Below, in pieces: positions 10,252 through 18,529 of a stretch of DNA of 64,000 nt. The stretch comes from Parahaliea aestuarii (lineage in GTDB: Bacteria > Pseudomonadota > Gammaproteobacteria > Pseudomonadales > Halieaceae). Made by a program: the position numbers and the translations under genes. The stretch's first letter is position 1; the number at the start of each line of letters is the position of its first letter. The stretch is taken from contig NZ_VRYZ01000008.1 of NCBI RefSeq assembly GCF_008064635.1, positions 216,892 to 280,891 of the forward strand. The letters run 5' to 3'. The notes below the pieces were generated by a model. That model was not told the origin of the DNA, ran no database searches, and worked only from the letters and a program-made list of their open reading frames with translations.

Positions 10252-10848
10252 TTACGCGCCGCTGGCCCTGTCGCGCAGGGCCAGCAAGTGCTGCCGCGTC
10301 GCCGGCCACTCGCTGTCCAGCACACTGAAGTACACCGAATTGCGCAGATAGCCCTGCTGCACCACCATGTGCTGGCGCAGCACCCCCTCACGCACCGCGC
10401 CGATGCGCTCCAGCGCCCGCTGGGAACGCAGGTTGCGCTCGTCGGTCTTGAACTCCACGCGAATACAACCCAGCTGCTCGAAGGCGTACTCCAGCAACAG
10501 CAGCTTGGCCTCGGTATTGACCCCGGTTCGCTGCCAGTCCGCTCCCAGCCAGGTCCAGCCGATTTCCAGCCCGCGATGCTCCGGGCGGATATTCAGGTAG
10601 CGCGTGCTTCCCGCCACCCTGCCACTGCCGGTATCGACGATGGCAAAAGGCAGGTAGGCGGAGCCGGTAACTGCCTCGTCGATCCAGTGCCGGGTATCCG
10701 CCAGATCCACAAAGGGCCCCCTGGGCATATAGGCCCAGTCCGCTTCGCTGCGCCCCTGTCGATAGAGGCCCTGTGCATGCTCCGGGGACAGCGGCTCCAG
10801 GCGTACCCGCTCCCCGTGCAGGGTGACCGGTGTATGCCAGCGGCTCAC
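10252..10848 (-). CDS. GNAT N-acetyltransferase (RimJ/RimL type)
   Basis: A 198-residue protein of the Acetyltransf_3 group. Visible marks are RLEPLSPEHAQGLYR at the start, the strand-loop GRVAGSTRYLNI, the EIGWTWLGADWQRTGVNTEA segment typical of this subgroup, and QRALERIGAVREG near the acetyl-CoA site. It likely acetylates an amino group of a protein or small molecule; the substrate is unknown. It starts at GTG 10848, overlapping the oxidoreductase stop by four bases (GTGA), so the two are co-translated. It is convergent with cysK, 3 bases apart. Confidence 0.85.
   Translation of the reverse strand: MSRWHTPVTLHGERVRLEPLSPEHAQGLYRQGRSEADWAYMPRGPFVDLADTRHWIDEAVTGSAYLPFAIVDTGSGRVAGSTRYLNIRPEHRGLEIGWTWLGADWQRTGVNTEAKLLLLEYAFEQLGCIRVEFKTDERNLRSQRALERIGAVREGVLRQHMVVQQGYLRNSVYFSVLDSEWPATRQHLLALRDRASGA
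10261..10285. terminator. Perfect hairpin in the 3' end of the GNAT gene
   Basis: A perfect 10-bp inverted repeat (gctggccctg / cagggccagc) with a 5-base loop lies inside the final codons of the GNAT gene, just past the convergent cysK stop. It has no T-tract, but its place between convergent genes fits a termination or mRNA-end role for cysK. Confidence 0.45.
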
Positions 10849-11816
10849 GGCACGATCACCGTGGAACCGGTGGTGCGCCGCGCTTCCAGGTCGCGGTGGG
10901 CGTCAGCGATACGCTCCAGGGGATAGCGCTGCTGAATCTCCACCCGCAGACGCCCGTCCAGTACACGCTCGAACACTGCCGCGGCAGAGTCCCGCAATTC
11001 ATCAGTGGTGCCGGTGTAGGTCACCAGCGTGGGGCGGGTGACGTACAGGGAGCCCCCCTGGGCCAGCCGCTGCAGGTCCACCGGCTCCGGTGCGCCCGAG
11101 GCATTGCCGAAACTCACCAGCATACCGCGCGGCTGCAGACTCGCCAGGGAAGCGGCAAAGGTGTCGCGCCCCACGCCATCGTAAACCACCGGCACCCCGG
11201 CACCGCCGGTGATGTCTGCGACCGCCGCGGCCACGTCCTGCTCGCTGTAGTTAATGACGTGGGCGTAGCCGTTGGCAGCCGCCAGTTCCGCCTTGGCCGC
11301 GGAACTGACCGTGCCGATCACGGTGGCGCCGAGGGCGCTGGCCCACTGGCCGAACAGCAGTCCGACACCACCGGCGGCGGCGTGAAACAGGCAGGTTTCG
11401 CCACTCAGCAGCGGGCGGCAGCGCTGCAAAAGATACTCCACCGTCTGGCCCTTGAGCATGACGGCCGCTGCGGTATCGAAGTCCACCCCCTCGGGAATCT
11501 TTACCAGCCGCGCCGCCGGCAGGTTGAGGGCCTCGGCGTAGCTGCCGATACCGGCGGAGCAATAGGCCACCCGGTCTCCCACGGCAAGATCGGCGCCCTC
11601 GCCCACTGCAGTGACCACGCCGGCACCCTCCGTGCCAAGACCCGAGGGCAGGGGCATCGGGTAAAGCCCGCTGCGGTGATAGGTATCGATGAAGTTGAGG
11701 CCAATGGCGCGGTTCTCCACCTGCACCATGCCGGGACCCGACGCTTCCAGGCTCACCTCGGTCAGGGTCATTGCCTCCGGCCCGCCAGCGGCGGTGATCT
11801 GTACAGCTCTGGTCAT
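10845..11816 (-). CDS. Zinc-independent quinone oxidoreductase (QOR/zeta-crystallin type)
   Basis: A 323-residue medium-chain dehydrogenase/reductase. It has the QOR N-terminal signature (GLNFIDTYHRSGLYPMPLPS), the GTEGAGVV stretch, and the NADPH Rossmann loop HAAAGGVGLLFGQWA. The zinc-binding cysteines of alcohol dehydrogenases are absent, consistent with NADPH:quinone reductase activity. It starts at ATG 11816, is divergent from the carrier gene at 11901, and is translationally coupled to the downstream GNAT gene. Confidence 0.9.
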   Translation of the reverse strand: MTRAVQITAAGGPEAMTLTEVSLEASGPGMVQVENRAIGLNFIDTYHRSGLYPMPLPSGLGTEGAGVVTAVGEGADLAVGDRVAYCSAGIGSYAEALNLPAARLVKIPEGVDFDTAAAVMLKGQTVEYLLQRCRPLLSGETCLFHAAAGGVGLLFGQWASALGATVIGTVSSAAKAELAAANGYAHVINYSEQDVAAAVADITGGAGVPVVYDGVGRDTFAASLASLQPRGMLVSFGNASGAPEPVDLQRLAQGGSLYVTRPTLVTYTGTTDELRDSAAAVFERVLDGRLRVEIQQRYPLERIADAHRDLEARRTTGSTVIVP

Positions 11817-11862
11817 CTCCTGCTCCTTGTATTGCTCCCCCTGCGACCGGGGGGAATCGCGT

Positions 11863-11868
11863 TATACT
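11863..11868 (+). promoter_or_regulatory. Possible -10 element (TATACT) for the carrier gene
   Basis: TATACT lies 32 bases before the ATG at 11901 in the 84-base divergent region. I see no good -35 at 16-18 bases, so the call is weak. Confidence 0.3.
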
Positions 11869-11900
11869 GCCAGACAATCCCCGGCAAGCTGAGAAGCGAC

Positions 11901-13541
11901 ATGCGGCGCCGCTTCACTCACACAGAGCGTTTTTTCTCGCTGTTTACCATCCTGCGGCCAGGAGAGGGGTACGCGGCCAAACGCCTTTGCCTGCAGTCGT
12001 TTGCCATCATGTTCGCCTACTACCTGCTGAAAGTCATCCGCGAACCGATGATCCTGGCGGAGGGGTCGGCCGAGCTGAAGACCTACTCCACTGCCGTGCA
12101 GGCGGTACTGCTGATGTTGATAGTGCCGGTGTTTGCTGCCCTTTACCGTCGGGTGCGCGACAGTGGCGAGAAGCATTTTCTCTACCGCAGCACAGTGCTG
12201 TTCTTCGCCGTCCACCTGCTATTGTTCGCGGCGGCCTGGGGCGCGGGGCTACCGGTTGCCGTCACCTTTTATGTATGGCTGGGCATCGCCTCGGTGATGA
12301 TGCTGGCGGTGTTCTGGGCCTTCTCAGCCGACCTCTTCAACCTGCGTTCAGGCCAGCGTATTTTTCCGCTGATTGCCGCCGCCGGCGCCCTCGGCGCGCT
12401 TGTCGGCTCCGGCATTTCCGCCGATGTGGACCGGCACATCGGCCACGGCGGCGTTATGCTGGTGGCGGCCGTGCTGTTGCTACTGGCCGGCGGTCTGGCC
12501 GATTCCACTGCCCGCCTGGTGCCCGCCGGTTCCGCCGCGATCTCCGACACACAGCCCGCCACCAGCCCGGCCTACCCCCTGGCGCAGGGCTTTCTGGTAG
12601 TGTGGAACAGCGCCACCCTGCGCCTGATTGCCGCCCTGGTGATCCTGCTCAACCTGATCAACACCAACGGCGAGTACATCCTCGCCAGTTTTGTCACCGA
12701 GTACAGCGGCACCCTCGGGCGCACGGAAGCCGACCAATACCTGACCGTGTTCTACGCCCGCTACCTGTTCCTCACCACTGCCCTCGGCTTTCTGATCCAG
12801 CTCTTCCTGGTGTCGCGCATTTACAAGAAGGTGGGTATCGCAGGCGCGCTGTACATACTGCCGGTGCTGATGATCGCCAACTACAGCCTGATGGCCCTGG
12901 TGCCGGTACTGGCGGTGGTGCGAGCCGCCATGATGCTGGAGAACAGCGTCAATTACTCACTGGAAACCACCACGCGCCACGCCCTGTTCCTGCCGGTGCG
13001 GCGGGAAGAAAAGTATGTCGGCAAGCAAACCATAGACACCTTTTTCTTCCGCCTGGGTGATGTCCTGTCCGGGGGGTTCGTGTTTCTGGCCAGCGCCCTG
13101 GTGGGTCTCGCCCTGCAGGGCTTTATCCTGATCAACGCAGTTCTGGCTGTCGCCCTGCTGCTGGTTTCCATCGGTATTGGCAGGCGCCACAAGGAAGACG
13201 CCGCCCGCAGCCTGGCCAATCATCCGCCGGTCGCCACCGACCAGCTGGACGACATGGTCATACCCGCCGGCAGCCTGACCCGCCTGCAGCTCGCGGAAGA
13301 CACCTTCATCGACCCGGACGTCGGCGACGCCCTGCGCTACAGTGCCCGCTGTGACGACGGCGAGCGACTGCCCCAGTGGGTGACCTTCGACAGCCTCAAG
13401 CGCCGCTTCCATTTCCATCCGCCGGATGACAGCAGCGGTCACCTGCGGATCAAGGTGGTAGCACGGGATTTCGACGGGCTCGAAGCCGAGGTCAGTTTTA
13501 ACGTGATTTACGGCGCCGGGGTGTCGCTGGCCTCCTCGTAA
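11901..13541 (+). CDS. ATP/ADP translocase-like (NTT) carrier with C-terminal cadherin-like domain
   Basis: The 546-residue protein has ~11-12 membrane helices between residues ~25 and ~427 and resembles the nucleotide-transporter (Npt/TLC, MFS-related) family, with KVIREPMILAEGSAELKTYS early and NSVNYSLETTTRHALFLPV in the middle; the latter stretch is characteristic. Known family members exchange ATP for ADP or import nucleotides in intracellular parasites, but homologues in free-living bacteria have unknown substrates. After a basic segment (GRRHKEDAARS), residues ~441-537 form a dystroglycan-type cadherin-like (CADG/He_PIG) domain (FIDPDVGDALRYSARCDDG; LPQWVTFD), unusual on such a carrier. 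ATG 11901 was chosen because the family sequence begins there. The 3' end overlaps the convergent paralogue by 34 bases. Confidence 0.78.
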   Translation: MRRRFTHTERFFSLFTILRPGEGYAAKRLCLQSFAIMFAYYLLKVIREPMILAEGSAELKTYSTAVQAVLLMLIVPVFAALYRRVRDSGEKHFLYRSTVLFFAVHLLLFAAAWGAGLPVAVTFYVWLGIASVMMLAVFWAFSADLFNLRSGQRIFPLIAAAGALGALVGSGISADVDRHIGHGGVMLVAAVLLLLAGGLADSTARLVPAGSAAISDTQPATSPAYPLAQGFLVVWNSATLRLIAALVILLNLINTNGEYILASFVTEYSGTLGRTEADQYLTVFYARYLFLTTALGFLIQLFLVSRIYKKVGIAGALYILPVLMIANYSLMALVPVLAVVRAAMMLENSVNYSLETTTRHALFLPVRREEKYVGKQTIDTFFFRLGDVLSGGFVFLASALVGLALQGFILINAVLAVALLLVSIGIGRRHKEDAARSLANHPPVATDQLDDMVIPAGSLTRLQLAEDTFIDPDVGDALRYSARCDDGERLPQWVTFDSLKRRFHFHPPDDSSGHLRIKVVARDFDGLEAEVSFNVIYGAGVSLASS

Positions 13542-14842
13542 TCCCGGAACACCCTGCCGGCATAGCGTGCGGCCACCACCCAGGCCACCAGCAATACCAG
13601 TGTCACCAGACTGAGATAGCGCAGGCTGTCGAAATCGCCGAAGGCGTAGGTCAGGCCGAGACTGATCAATACCGCCACCGCCTTGGCGAAGCGCTGCACA
13701 AACATGTCGATGAAGGCCTTGGCGCGATACTTCTCCGCCGCTGTGGTGGGTACGTAGAGCGCTTCCTTGGCGGACTGGTTGATCGAGTAGCTGAAGCCGT
13801 TGTCCGCGGTGTTGAGCAGGCTGCCCACCCACAGCGCCGGAAAGACCAGGAAGGCCGCTGATCCCATGGCAATGGTGCAGGGCAGCACCAGCAGCGCCAG
13901 CCCCACACCGAAGCGGGACATCACCAGCCCGGTGAGAAACAGCTGTACCAGCAGGGAAACCCAGTTGGTGATTGAAAATACCAGGGCAAACTGGGCGCCG
14001 ATCGCCGGGCCGCTCAGGTAGTGGGCGACAGTGGCGGTAAACTGGTAGTCCATGATGGTGGAGATGATCTCGTAGAGTCCGACGATCGCCACCACCGCCA
14101 TCAGGTAGCGGGAGCGAAACACCAGCGCGGCGCCCTCGGTAGCGGCGCTGCGCCGGGCCTCCTCTGGCTGCGGCGTCGACAACTCCGTGGATGGCACCTG
14201 CACGTGGCGCCCGGCTACCCAGGCCGCCACCACGATCAGCAGCGCCAGCACGGCACAGATCCCGAGCCACTCGGGATAGGAAAAGCGCTCGATATTGACC
14301 CGCACAATGGTGGAGCCGAACACCCCGCCGGCCACCCCGCCGAGCCCCACCAGCCCGTACAAACGCCGGGCAGTTTCCGGGTACACCGCATCGTTGAGAA
14401 AAGCGAAGAAGGTCGCCACCATCAGGGTGCTGAACAGGTCGCCGAACAGATAGAAACCCCACACGCCGCTGTCGCCGAGCTGTGACAGCCAGCGGCCGAA
14501 CAGGCCGTAGCACAGCAGGAAAAAGCCGCTGAAAACAAAGCTCAGGTGCTGGCGCCGCAGGTGCCGGCTGAGCGCGGTGAACACCACCACCGCGACAAAG
14601 GCTACCGCCATGTTCAGCACCTTGGCCAGCAATTCCGCCTGGGCGGCGCTGAAGTCCAGCCCCAGCAGGCTGAAGCCCCCGGCGTCGTAGTACTCGATAA
14701 ACAGGCCCTTCTTTAGCGGCTTGAGAATCCAGAAGCTGGTGATGACCAGGAAGAAATAGCTGAACATGGCCAGCGCCAGCGGCCACTCACCGCGGCGCAC
14801 GTCCATAAAGGCCTGCAGGGGATGATTCACCGTATCCTTCAT
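13508..14842 (-). CDS. ATP/ADP translocase-like (NTT) carrier, second paralogue
   Basis: A 444-residue integral membrane protein with ~11-12 hydrophobic helices. It shares the family's marks with the convergent gene: an early FWILKPLKKGLFIEYYDAGG stretch equivalent to the charged KxxRE region, and NGFSYSINQSAKEALYVPT equivalent to the mid-protein NYSLETTTRHALFLP. It lacks the cadherin-like tail. Its start follows the phosphoesterase-kinase gene stop by 16 bases on the same strand, so the two are probably one operon. The transported substrate is unknown; nucleotides are a family-based guess. Confidence 0.75.
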   Translation of the reverse strand: MKDTVNHPLQAFMDVRRGEWPLALAMFSYFFLVITSFWILKPLKKGLFIEYYDAGGFSLLGLDFSAAQAELLAKVLNMAVAFVAVVVFTALSRHLRRQHLSFVFSGFFLLCYGLFGRWLSQLGDSGVWGFYLFGDLFSTLMVATFFAFLNDAVYPETARRLYGLVGLGGVAGGVFGSTIVRVNIERFSYPEWLGICAVLALLIVVAAWVAGRHVQVPSTELSTPQPEEARRSAATEGAALVFRSRYLMAVVAIVGLYEIISTIMDYQFTATVAHYLSGPAIGAQFALVFSITNWVSLLVQLFLTGLVMSRFGVGLALLVLPCTIAMGSAAFLVFPALWVGSLLNTADNGFSYSINQSAKEALYVPTTAAEKYRAKAFIDMFVQRFAKAVAVLISLGLTYAFGDFDSLRYLSLVTLVLLVAWVVAARYAGRVFRDYEEASDTPAP

Positions 14843-14858
14843 TGGAGATTACGCCAGT

Positions 14859-16775
14859 TCAGGACGGGTCAGAGGTGCGCAGTGCCTCTTTAACAATCAG
14901 GTCTCGACGCTCGAGTATCGCCTCAATCTGCCGCGGATGGAGGTAGCTGCCCAGTTCAGCCCGGAGCTGTTCAGCGTCCAGCGCCTGCAATTGGCGAATC
15001 AGCAGGTCAGACACCCGCAGGTCCACCTTGCGGTACTGCTTTGGTCGCTTGTGCGCTGAGCGAAAGGCCAGGCTGTGGTCGATAAAGCGCAGCATGTAGT
15101 CATCCCTGGTCCACAGGATATTGGTGAGATTGCGGTCATCGTTGTGAATCAGGATGTCGAACACAAAACGCAGGCGGTACTGCTCGGTCTGCGGGCAGTA
15201 ACTCTTGAAGGGCAGGTTCTGCTCCAGCCGGTCGCGCTCGTTGATGGTGTTGTCGACCCAGTCGGACAGGGCCCCTTCTGTGCCCTCCACTTCGCCGATG
15301 ACGGCGGTGGGCACCATCTGCAGGCCGAGCAGGCGATCCAGCTTGTAGGCCGCCACATCGTAGACGTAGCGGTCACTGTCGTCGGCGGTGCGAATACTGT
15401 AGTGGGTTTTGTTCTGCAGGCCGGGGTCGGTGTCCTCGTACTTGAACACCGCGTCGTTGCGCTTGCCGTCCCGCTCCTGGGTCACCCGCTTGGGCTTGGT
15501 GATACCGGTGCCGATGTCCTCCACCGCCACCACCGGGGCGCTCTGCATGAATGCCTCGAGTTCGGCGTCCTCCATCCCGGACAATTCCATGGCCAGGTCG
15601 CGCGGCTCGGGCACCGGCGCTGCCCGGCCGGACTGCCCGAGATAGTGCACATAGCTGTCGTCGCCCTCGCTCACCAGGGCCGATGCCCGGCCCTTGTACA
15701 CGCTGGTCAGCATGCCGGTGTCCAGGCGCAACACCAGGCCGTCCATGCGCGACTGTACGTCACCCCGGGTGGGCGTGTGGCCAATCACCAGCTGCCTGGC
15801 CCCCACCTTCTTCAGGAACACCTCGGTATTCCAGCTCTCGGCGTAGGGGTGGCAGAGGGCGGAGCCGCGGTACCAGTTGAGGCTCTCGTCGCTGAAGACA
15901 AAGGCAGACTGGGCTTCAAACACCGCCTGCAGCGGGTCAAACCAGTCGGCACGGGTGCCGGGATTAGCGGCGGCGAACTCCTCGGCGCGGGCATTGAGAT
16001 AGTTCAGCCGGTCGTGGTAGCCCACATGCCAGGGCATCACGCCGGCTGCGCGCAACTGGCCCATGTTGTCGAGAAAGTCGCGCAGCTCGCCCATCATTTT
16101 ATCGTTGAGATCGACGAGGGAACTGAACGCCGGGCTCCTGGCGATGCCCCCATGCATGTAGACCCTGTCATTCACCTGCACCGCGAACTGTTGTTGCAGC
16201 AGCCAGTCACCTATCGCGCCGCCCGGGGAGAAGGCCTTGCGCAGGGCGACAAACCCCGGCGGGTACTCCTGCTCAAACAGCGTGCGTACTTCGGCCTCGT
16301 CACCGCCCGGGTTCACGGCGCGATAGGCCTGCCACAGGGCATCGCGGTCAGACGCGCTTTCATCAGCGGCGAAGGCGGCATATTCCTCGGCCGAGACATA
16401 GCGCAGGTCGCCGGTCATCACCATCACCTCGTGATTGCCGAGCGTCAGGTGCACGTCACCGCCGGCGGCCCGGGCCTGCTGCTGCAGCTGCATGAGCAGT
16501 TCCACCACCTTGCGTGAGCCCGCGCCGCGGTCGACCAGGTCACCGGTTGACACCAGGTGGGTACGGCCGCCGACCCACTGATTCTGCTGATCAATGACCT
16601 TCACCTCCCGCAGCAGTTGGGTCCAGTCATCGAACGCGCCGTGAACATCCGCGAAGGCCACCACGCGACTGTCAGTCTCAAAGGTATATTGCGGTGCAGC
16701 CTGGGCTGCGGCCGCCAACAGGGCCGTCATCCACCACAGACAGATGATCATTCCGCTACGATAGTCGTCCAACAC
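14859..16775 (-). CDS. Exported metallophosphoesterase fused to a FAM20/HipA-like kinase fold
   Basis: The 638-residue protein begins with a signal peptide (about residues 1-27). Residues ~36-375 are a calcineurin-like phosphoesterase with all metal motifs: DVHG 43-46, GDLVDRG 78-84, GNHE 113-116, HGG 208-210 and GHTPTRGD 332-339. Residues ~420-635 look like an atypical kinase of the FAM20/HipA type: a strand with lysine (FKYE 444-447), AAYKLDRLLGLQMVPT as the alphaC-like helix, a catalytic-loop-like HNDDRNLTN (544-552) and FIDHS (564-568) at the metal-binding position. A protein combining phosphatase and kinase-like halves outside the cytoplasm is unusual. GTG 16775 follows a strong aaggggag; TTG 16772 is an alternative. 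The next gene is a nucleotide-carrier-like protein. Confidence 0.8.
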   Translation of the reverse strand: MLDDYRSGMIICLWWMTALLAAAAQAAPQYTFETDSRVVAFADVHGAFDDWTQLLREVKVIDQQNQWVGGRTHLVSTGDLVDRGAGSRKVVELLMQLQQQARAAGGDVHLTLGNHEVMVMTGDLRYVSAEEYAAFAADESASDRDALWQAYRAVNPGGDEAEVRTLFEQEYPPGFVALRKAFSPGGAIGDWLLQQQFAVQVNDRVYMHGGIARSPAFSSLVDLNDKMMGELRDFLDNMGQLRAAGVMPWHVGYHDRLNYLNARAEEFAAANPGTRADWFDPLQAVFEAQSAFVFSDESLNWYRGSALCHPYAESWNTEVFLKKVGARQLVIGHTPTRGDVQSRMDGLVLRLDTGMLTSVYKGRASALVSEGDDSYVHYLGQSGRAAPVPEPRDLAMELSGMEDAELEAFMQSAPVVAVEDIGTGITKPKRVTQERDGKRNDAVFKYEDTDPGLQNKTHYSIRTADDSDRYVYDVAAYKLDRLLGLQMVPTAVIGEVEGTEGALSDWVDNTINERDRLEQNLPFKSYCPQTEQYRLRFVFDILIHNDDRNLTNILWTRDDYMLRFIDHSLAFRSAHKRPKQYRKVDLRVSDLLIRQLQALDAEQLRAELGSYLHPRQIEAILERRDLIVKEALRTSDPS

Positions 16776-16885
16776 GCTGCTCCCCTTCCACAGTGTCCCA
16801 GTCGTTGCCTGCCCGGTATCCGGGCGGCTGCTTCAGTCTAGATGAGATTGCCGCACTGCGCCCGCCGCCGGGCCACGAGTTACGT

Positions 16886-16891
16886 TAGAAT
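16886..16891 (+). promoter_or_regulatory. Possible -10 element (TAGAAT) for the helicase gene
   Basis: TAGAAT followed by AGCCC sits 21 bases before the helicase start. Similar boxes (TAGAAT-AGCGG, TATAGT-AGCGCC) precede purM and metG. No convincing -35 is seen. Confidence 0.35.
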
Positions 16892-16912
16892 AGCCCATCG
16901 ACACTGACTGGA

Positions 16913-18241
16913 ATGCCCACCGTGCTGCAAGAGCTCCCCCTCGACCGCCAACTGCGTCTCGCCCTCGATCAACTGGCGCTCGAAACACCCACACCGGTGC
17001 AGGCCCAGATGATTCCCGCCGCGCTCGCCGGCAGCGATCTGCTGGTCAGCGCCGAAACCGGCAGTGGCAAGACCCTGGCCTACCTGGTGCCCATCCTGCA
17101 GCGCCTGCTGAGCGAGCAGGCACCGCGCGATGCCGGTGCCCTGGCCCTGATTCTGGTGCCCACACGGGAGCTGGCGCGGCAGGTGCTGAAAAGCTGCCGC
17201 GAACTGACGGCAAAATCCCCGCTGCAGGCCATGGCCCTGACCGGCGGCGCCGACTTCAAGTACCAGAAAGCCCAGTTCCGCAAGAACCCCGAGATTGTCA
17301 TCGCCACCCCCGGGCGCCTGCTGGAACACTGTGAAAAAGGCAGCGCGGACCTGTCGGCCTTGAAGGTGTTGGTACTGGATGAGGCGGACCGCATGCTCGA
17401 TATGGGCTTTCGCGACGACGTACTGAAAATCGCGGGCTTCTGCAGCCCCGGGCGCCAGACCCTGCTGCTCTCCGCCACCCTGAAAACCCGGGGCATGGGC
17501 GAACTCGGCAACAGCCTGCTAAAAGAGCCGCAGACCATCGCCGTCGACCCGCCGCGACAGGCCCAGGCCAGCATCCACCACCAGCGCATCCTCGCCGACA
17601 GCGTCGACCACAAGAACCAGCTGCTGCTGGCCCTGCTGGAGAACAATGAAGGGCGCCGCAGCCTGGTGTTCGCCAACAAGCGCGTTACCGCCGAGCGCCT
17701 CAGCGGCCTGCTGGGCCACCACGGGCTGAAGGTGGACAGTTTGCACGGTGAGATGAGCACGGAGGAGCGCAAGCGCGTGATGGCGGCCTTCCGCGAGGGC
17801 AAGATACACGTGCTGTGCGCCTCGGACCTCGCCGCCCGGGGGCTGGATGTGCCGGACATTGAGACGGTGATCAACTACGACCTGCCCCACTCCGGCGACG
17901 ACTATGTACACCGCTGTGGCCGCACTGGTCGCGCCGGCGCCACGGGGGTAGCCATCTCCCTGGTGGAAGCCAGCCAGTGGAACCTGATGATCAGCATCCA
18001 GCGCTATCTGAATATGGATTTCGAGCAGCGCGCCCTGCCCGGCCTGAAGGCCAGGTACAGCGGGCCGAAAAAAACCAAGGGCTCGGGCAAGGCGGCGGGT
18101 GGCAAGAAGAAAAAAACCGGCAAGGATGGCGCCAAGGCGAAGCAGCGGGCGCGGGATTCGAAAAACAAGGGCAAGCCGAAACGCGGTAAACCTAGTGGTG
18201 CGGTCAATGATGGGACTGGGCCGTTGATGAAGAAGAAGTAG
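16913..18241 (+). CDS. DEAD-box ATP-dependent RNA helicase
   Basis: The 442-residue protein carries all helicase motifs: Q-motif (TPTPVQAQMIP), Walker A AETGSGKT 47-54, PTRELARQ, TPGRL, DEAD 156-159, SAT, ARGLDVPDIETVINYD and HRCGRTGRAG. Such enzymes unwind RNA in ribosome assembly or mRNA turnover. A Lys/Gly-rich tail (last ~75 residues) probably binds RNA without specificity, as in SrmB/RhlE-type helicases; I cannot assign which. ATG 16913 fits the family's short N terminus. Confidence 0.93.
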   Translation: MPTVLQELPLDRQLRLALDQLALETPTPVQAQMIPAALAGSDLLVSAETGSGKTLAYLVPILQRLLSEQAPRDAGALALILVPTRELARQVLKSCRELTAKSPLQAMALTGGADFKYQKAQFRKNPEIVIATPGRLLEHCEKGSADLSALKVLVLDEADRMLDMGFRDDVLKIAGFCSPGRQTLLLSATLKTRGMGELGNSLLKEPQTIAVDPPRQAQASIHHQRILADSVDHKNQLLLALLENNEGRRSLVFANKRVTAERLSGLLGHHGLKVDSLHGEMSTEERKRVMAAFREGKIHVLCASDLAARGLDVPDIETVINYDLPHSGDDYVHRCGRTGRAGATGVAISLVEASQWNLMISIQRYLNMDFEQRALPGLKARYSGPKKTKGSGKAAGGKKKKTGKDGAKAKQRARDSKNKGKPKRGKPSGAVNDGTGPLMKKK

Positions 18242-18291
18242 AACTCTGTGCCTGGGTTCTGAACTTTCGCCACAGTCGCTTCGGTCCCGCC

Positions 18292-18397
18292 CGCATGACC
18301 TGGGATGCCTTCCTGGACACGCCGTGAATACATCCATGTAGGCTCGACGGCAGCATCCATGCTGCCGACGGTCCTGGAAGGCATCCCAGGCCATGCG
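18292..18397 (+). repeat. Palindromic repeat element, copy 1
   Basis: The outer arms are 18299-18317 and 18372-18390, complementary at 18 of 19 positions, and weaker pairing extends the stem to 18292-18397. Two hairpins lie inside: tacat-cc-atgta, and cggcagcat-cc-atgctgccg. The core acgccgtgaatacatccatg is shared with copy 2. The element could fold as a three-way junction in RNA or single-stranded DNA. Similar elements with a CGTGAAtacATCCaTG core are scattered in gammaproteobacterial genomes (from memory). Confidence 0.8.
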
Positions 18398-18529
18398 TGC
18401 TCCTGCGGCGGACTTTACTGCCTCTCCACTTCGAATTTGATCTGGTGGAACTGGCTCCGTAGCAGGTTGCAATATGTGCAGATACGAAGTGAGGCAACTG
18501 AATTCACCGCCGATAGAGCGTGTGCGGTG

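Noticed and set aside
11901..14842. Intracellular parasite lifestyle inferred from ATP/ADP translocase-like genes
   Set aside because: The window otherwise has full biosynthetic and respiratory genes with high GC content and no genome decay; similar carriers occur in free-living bacteria.
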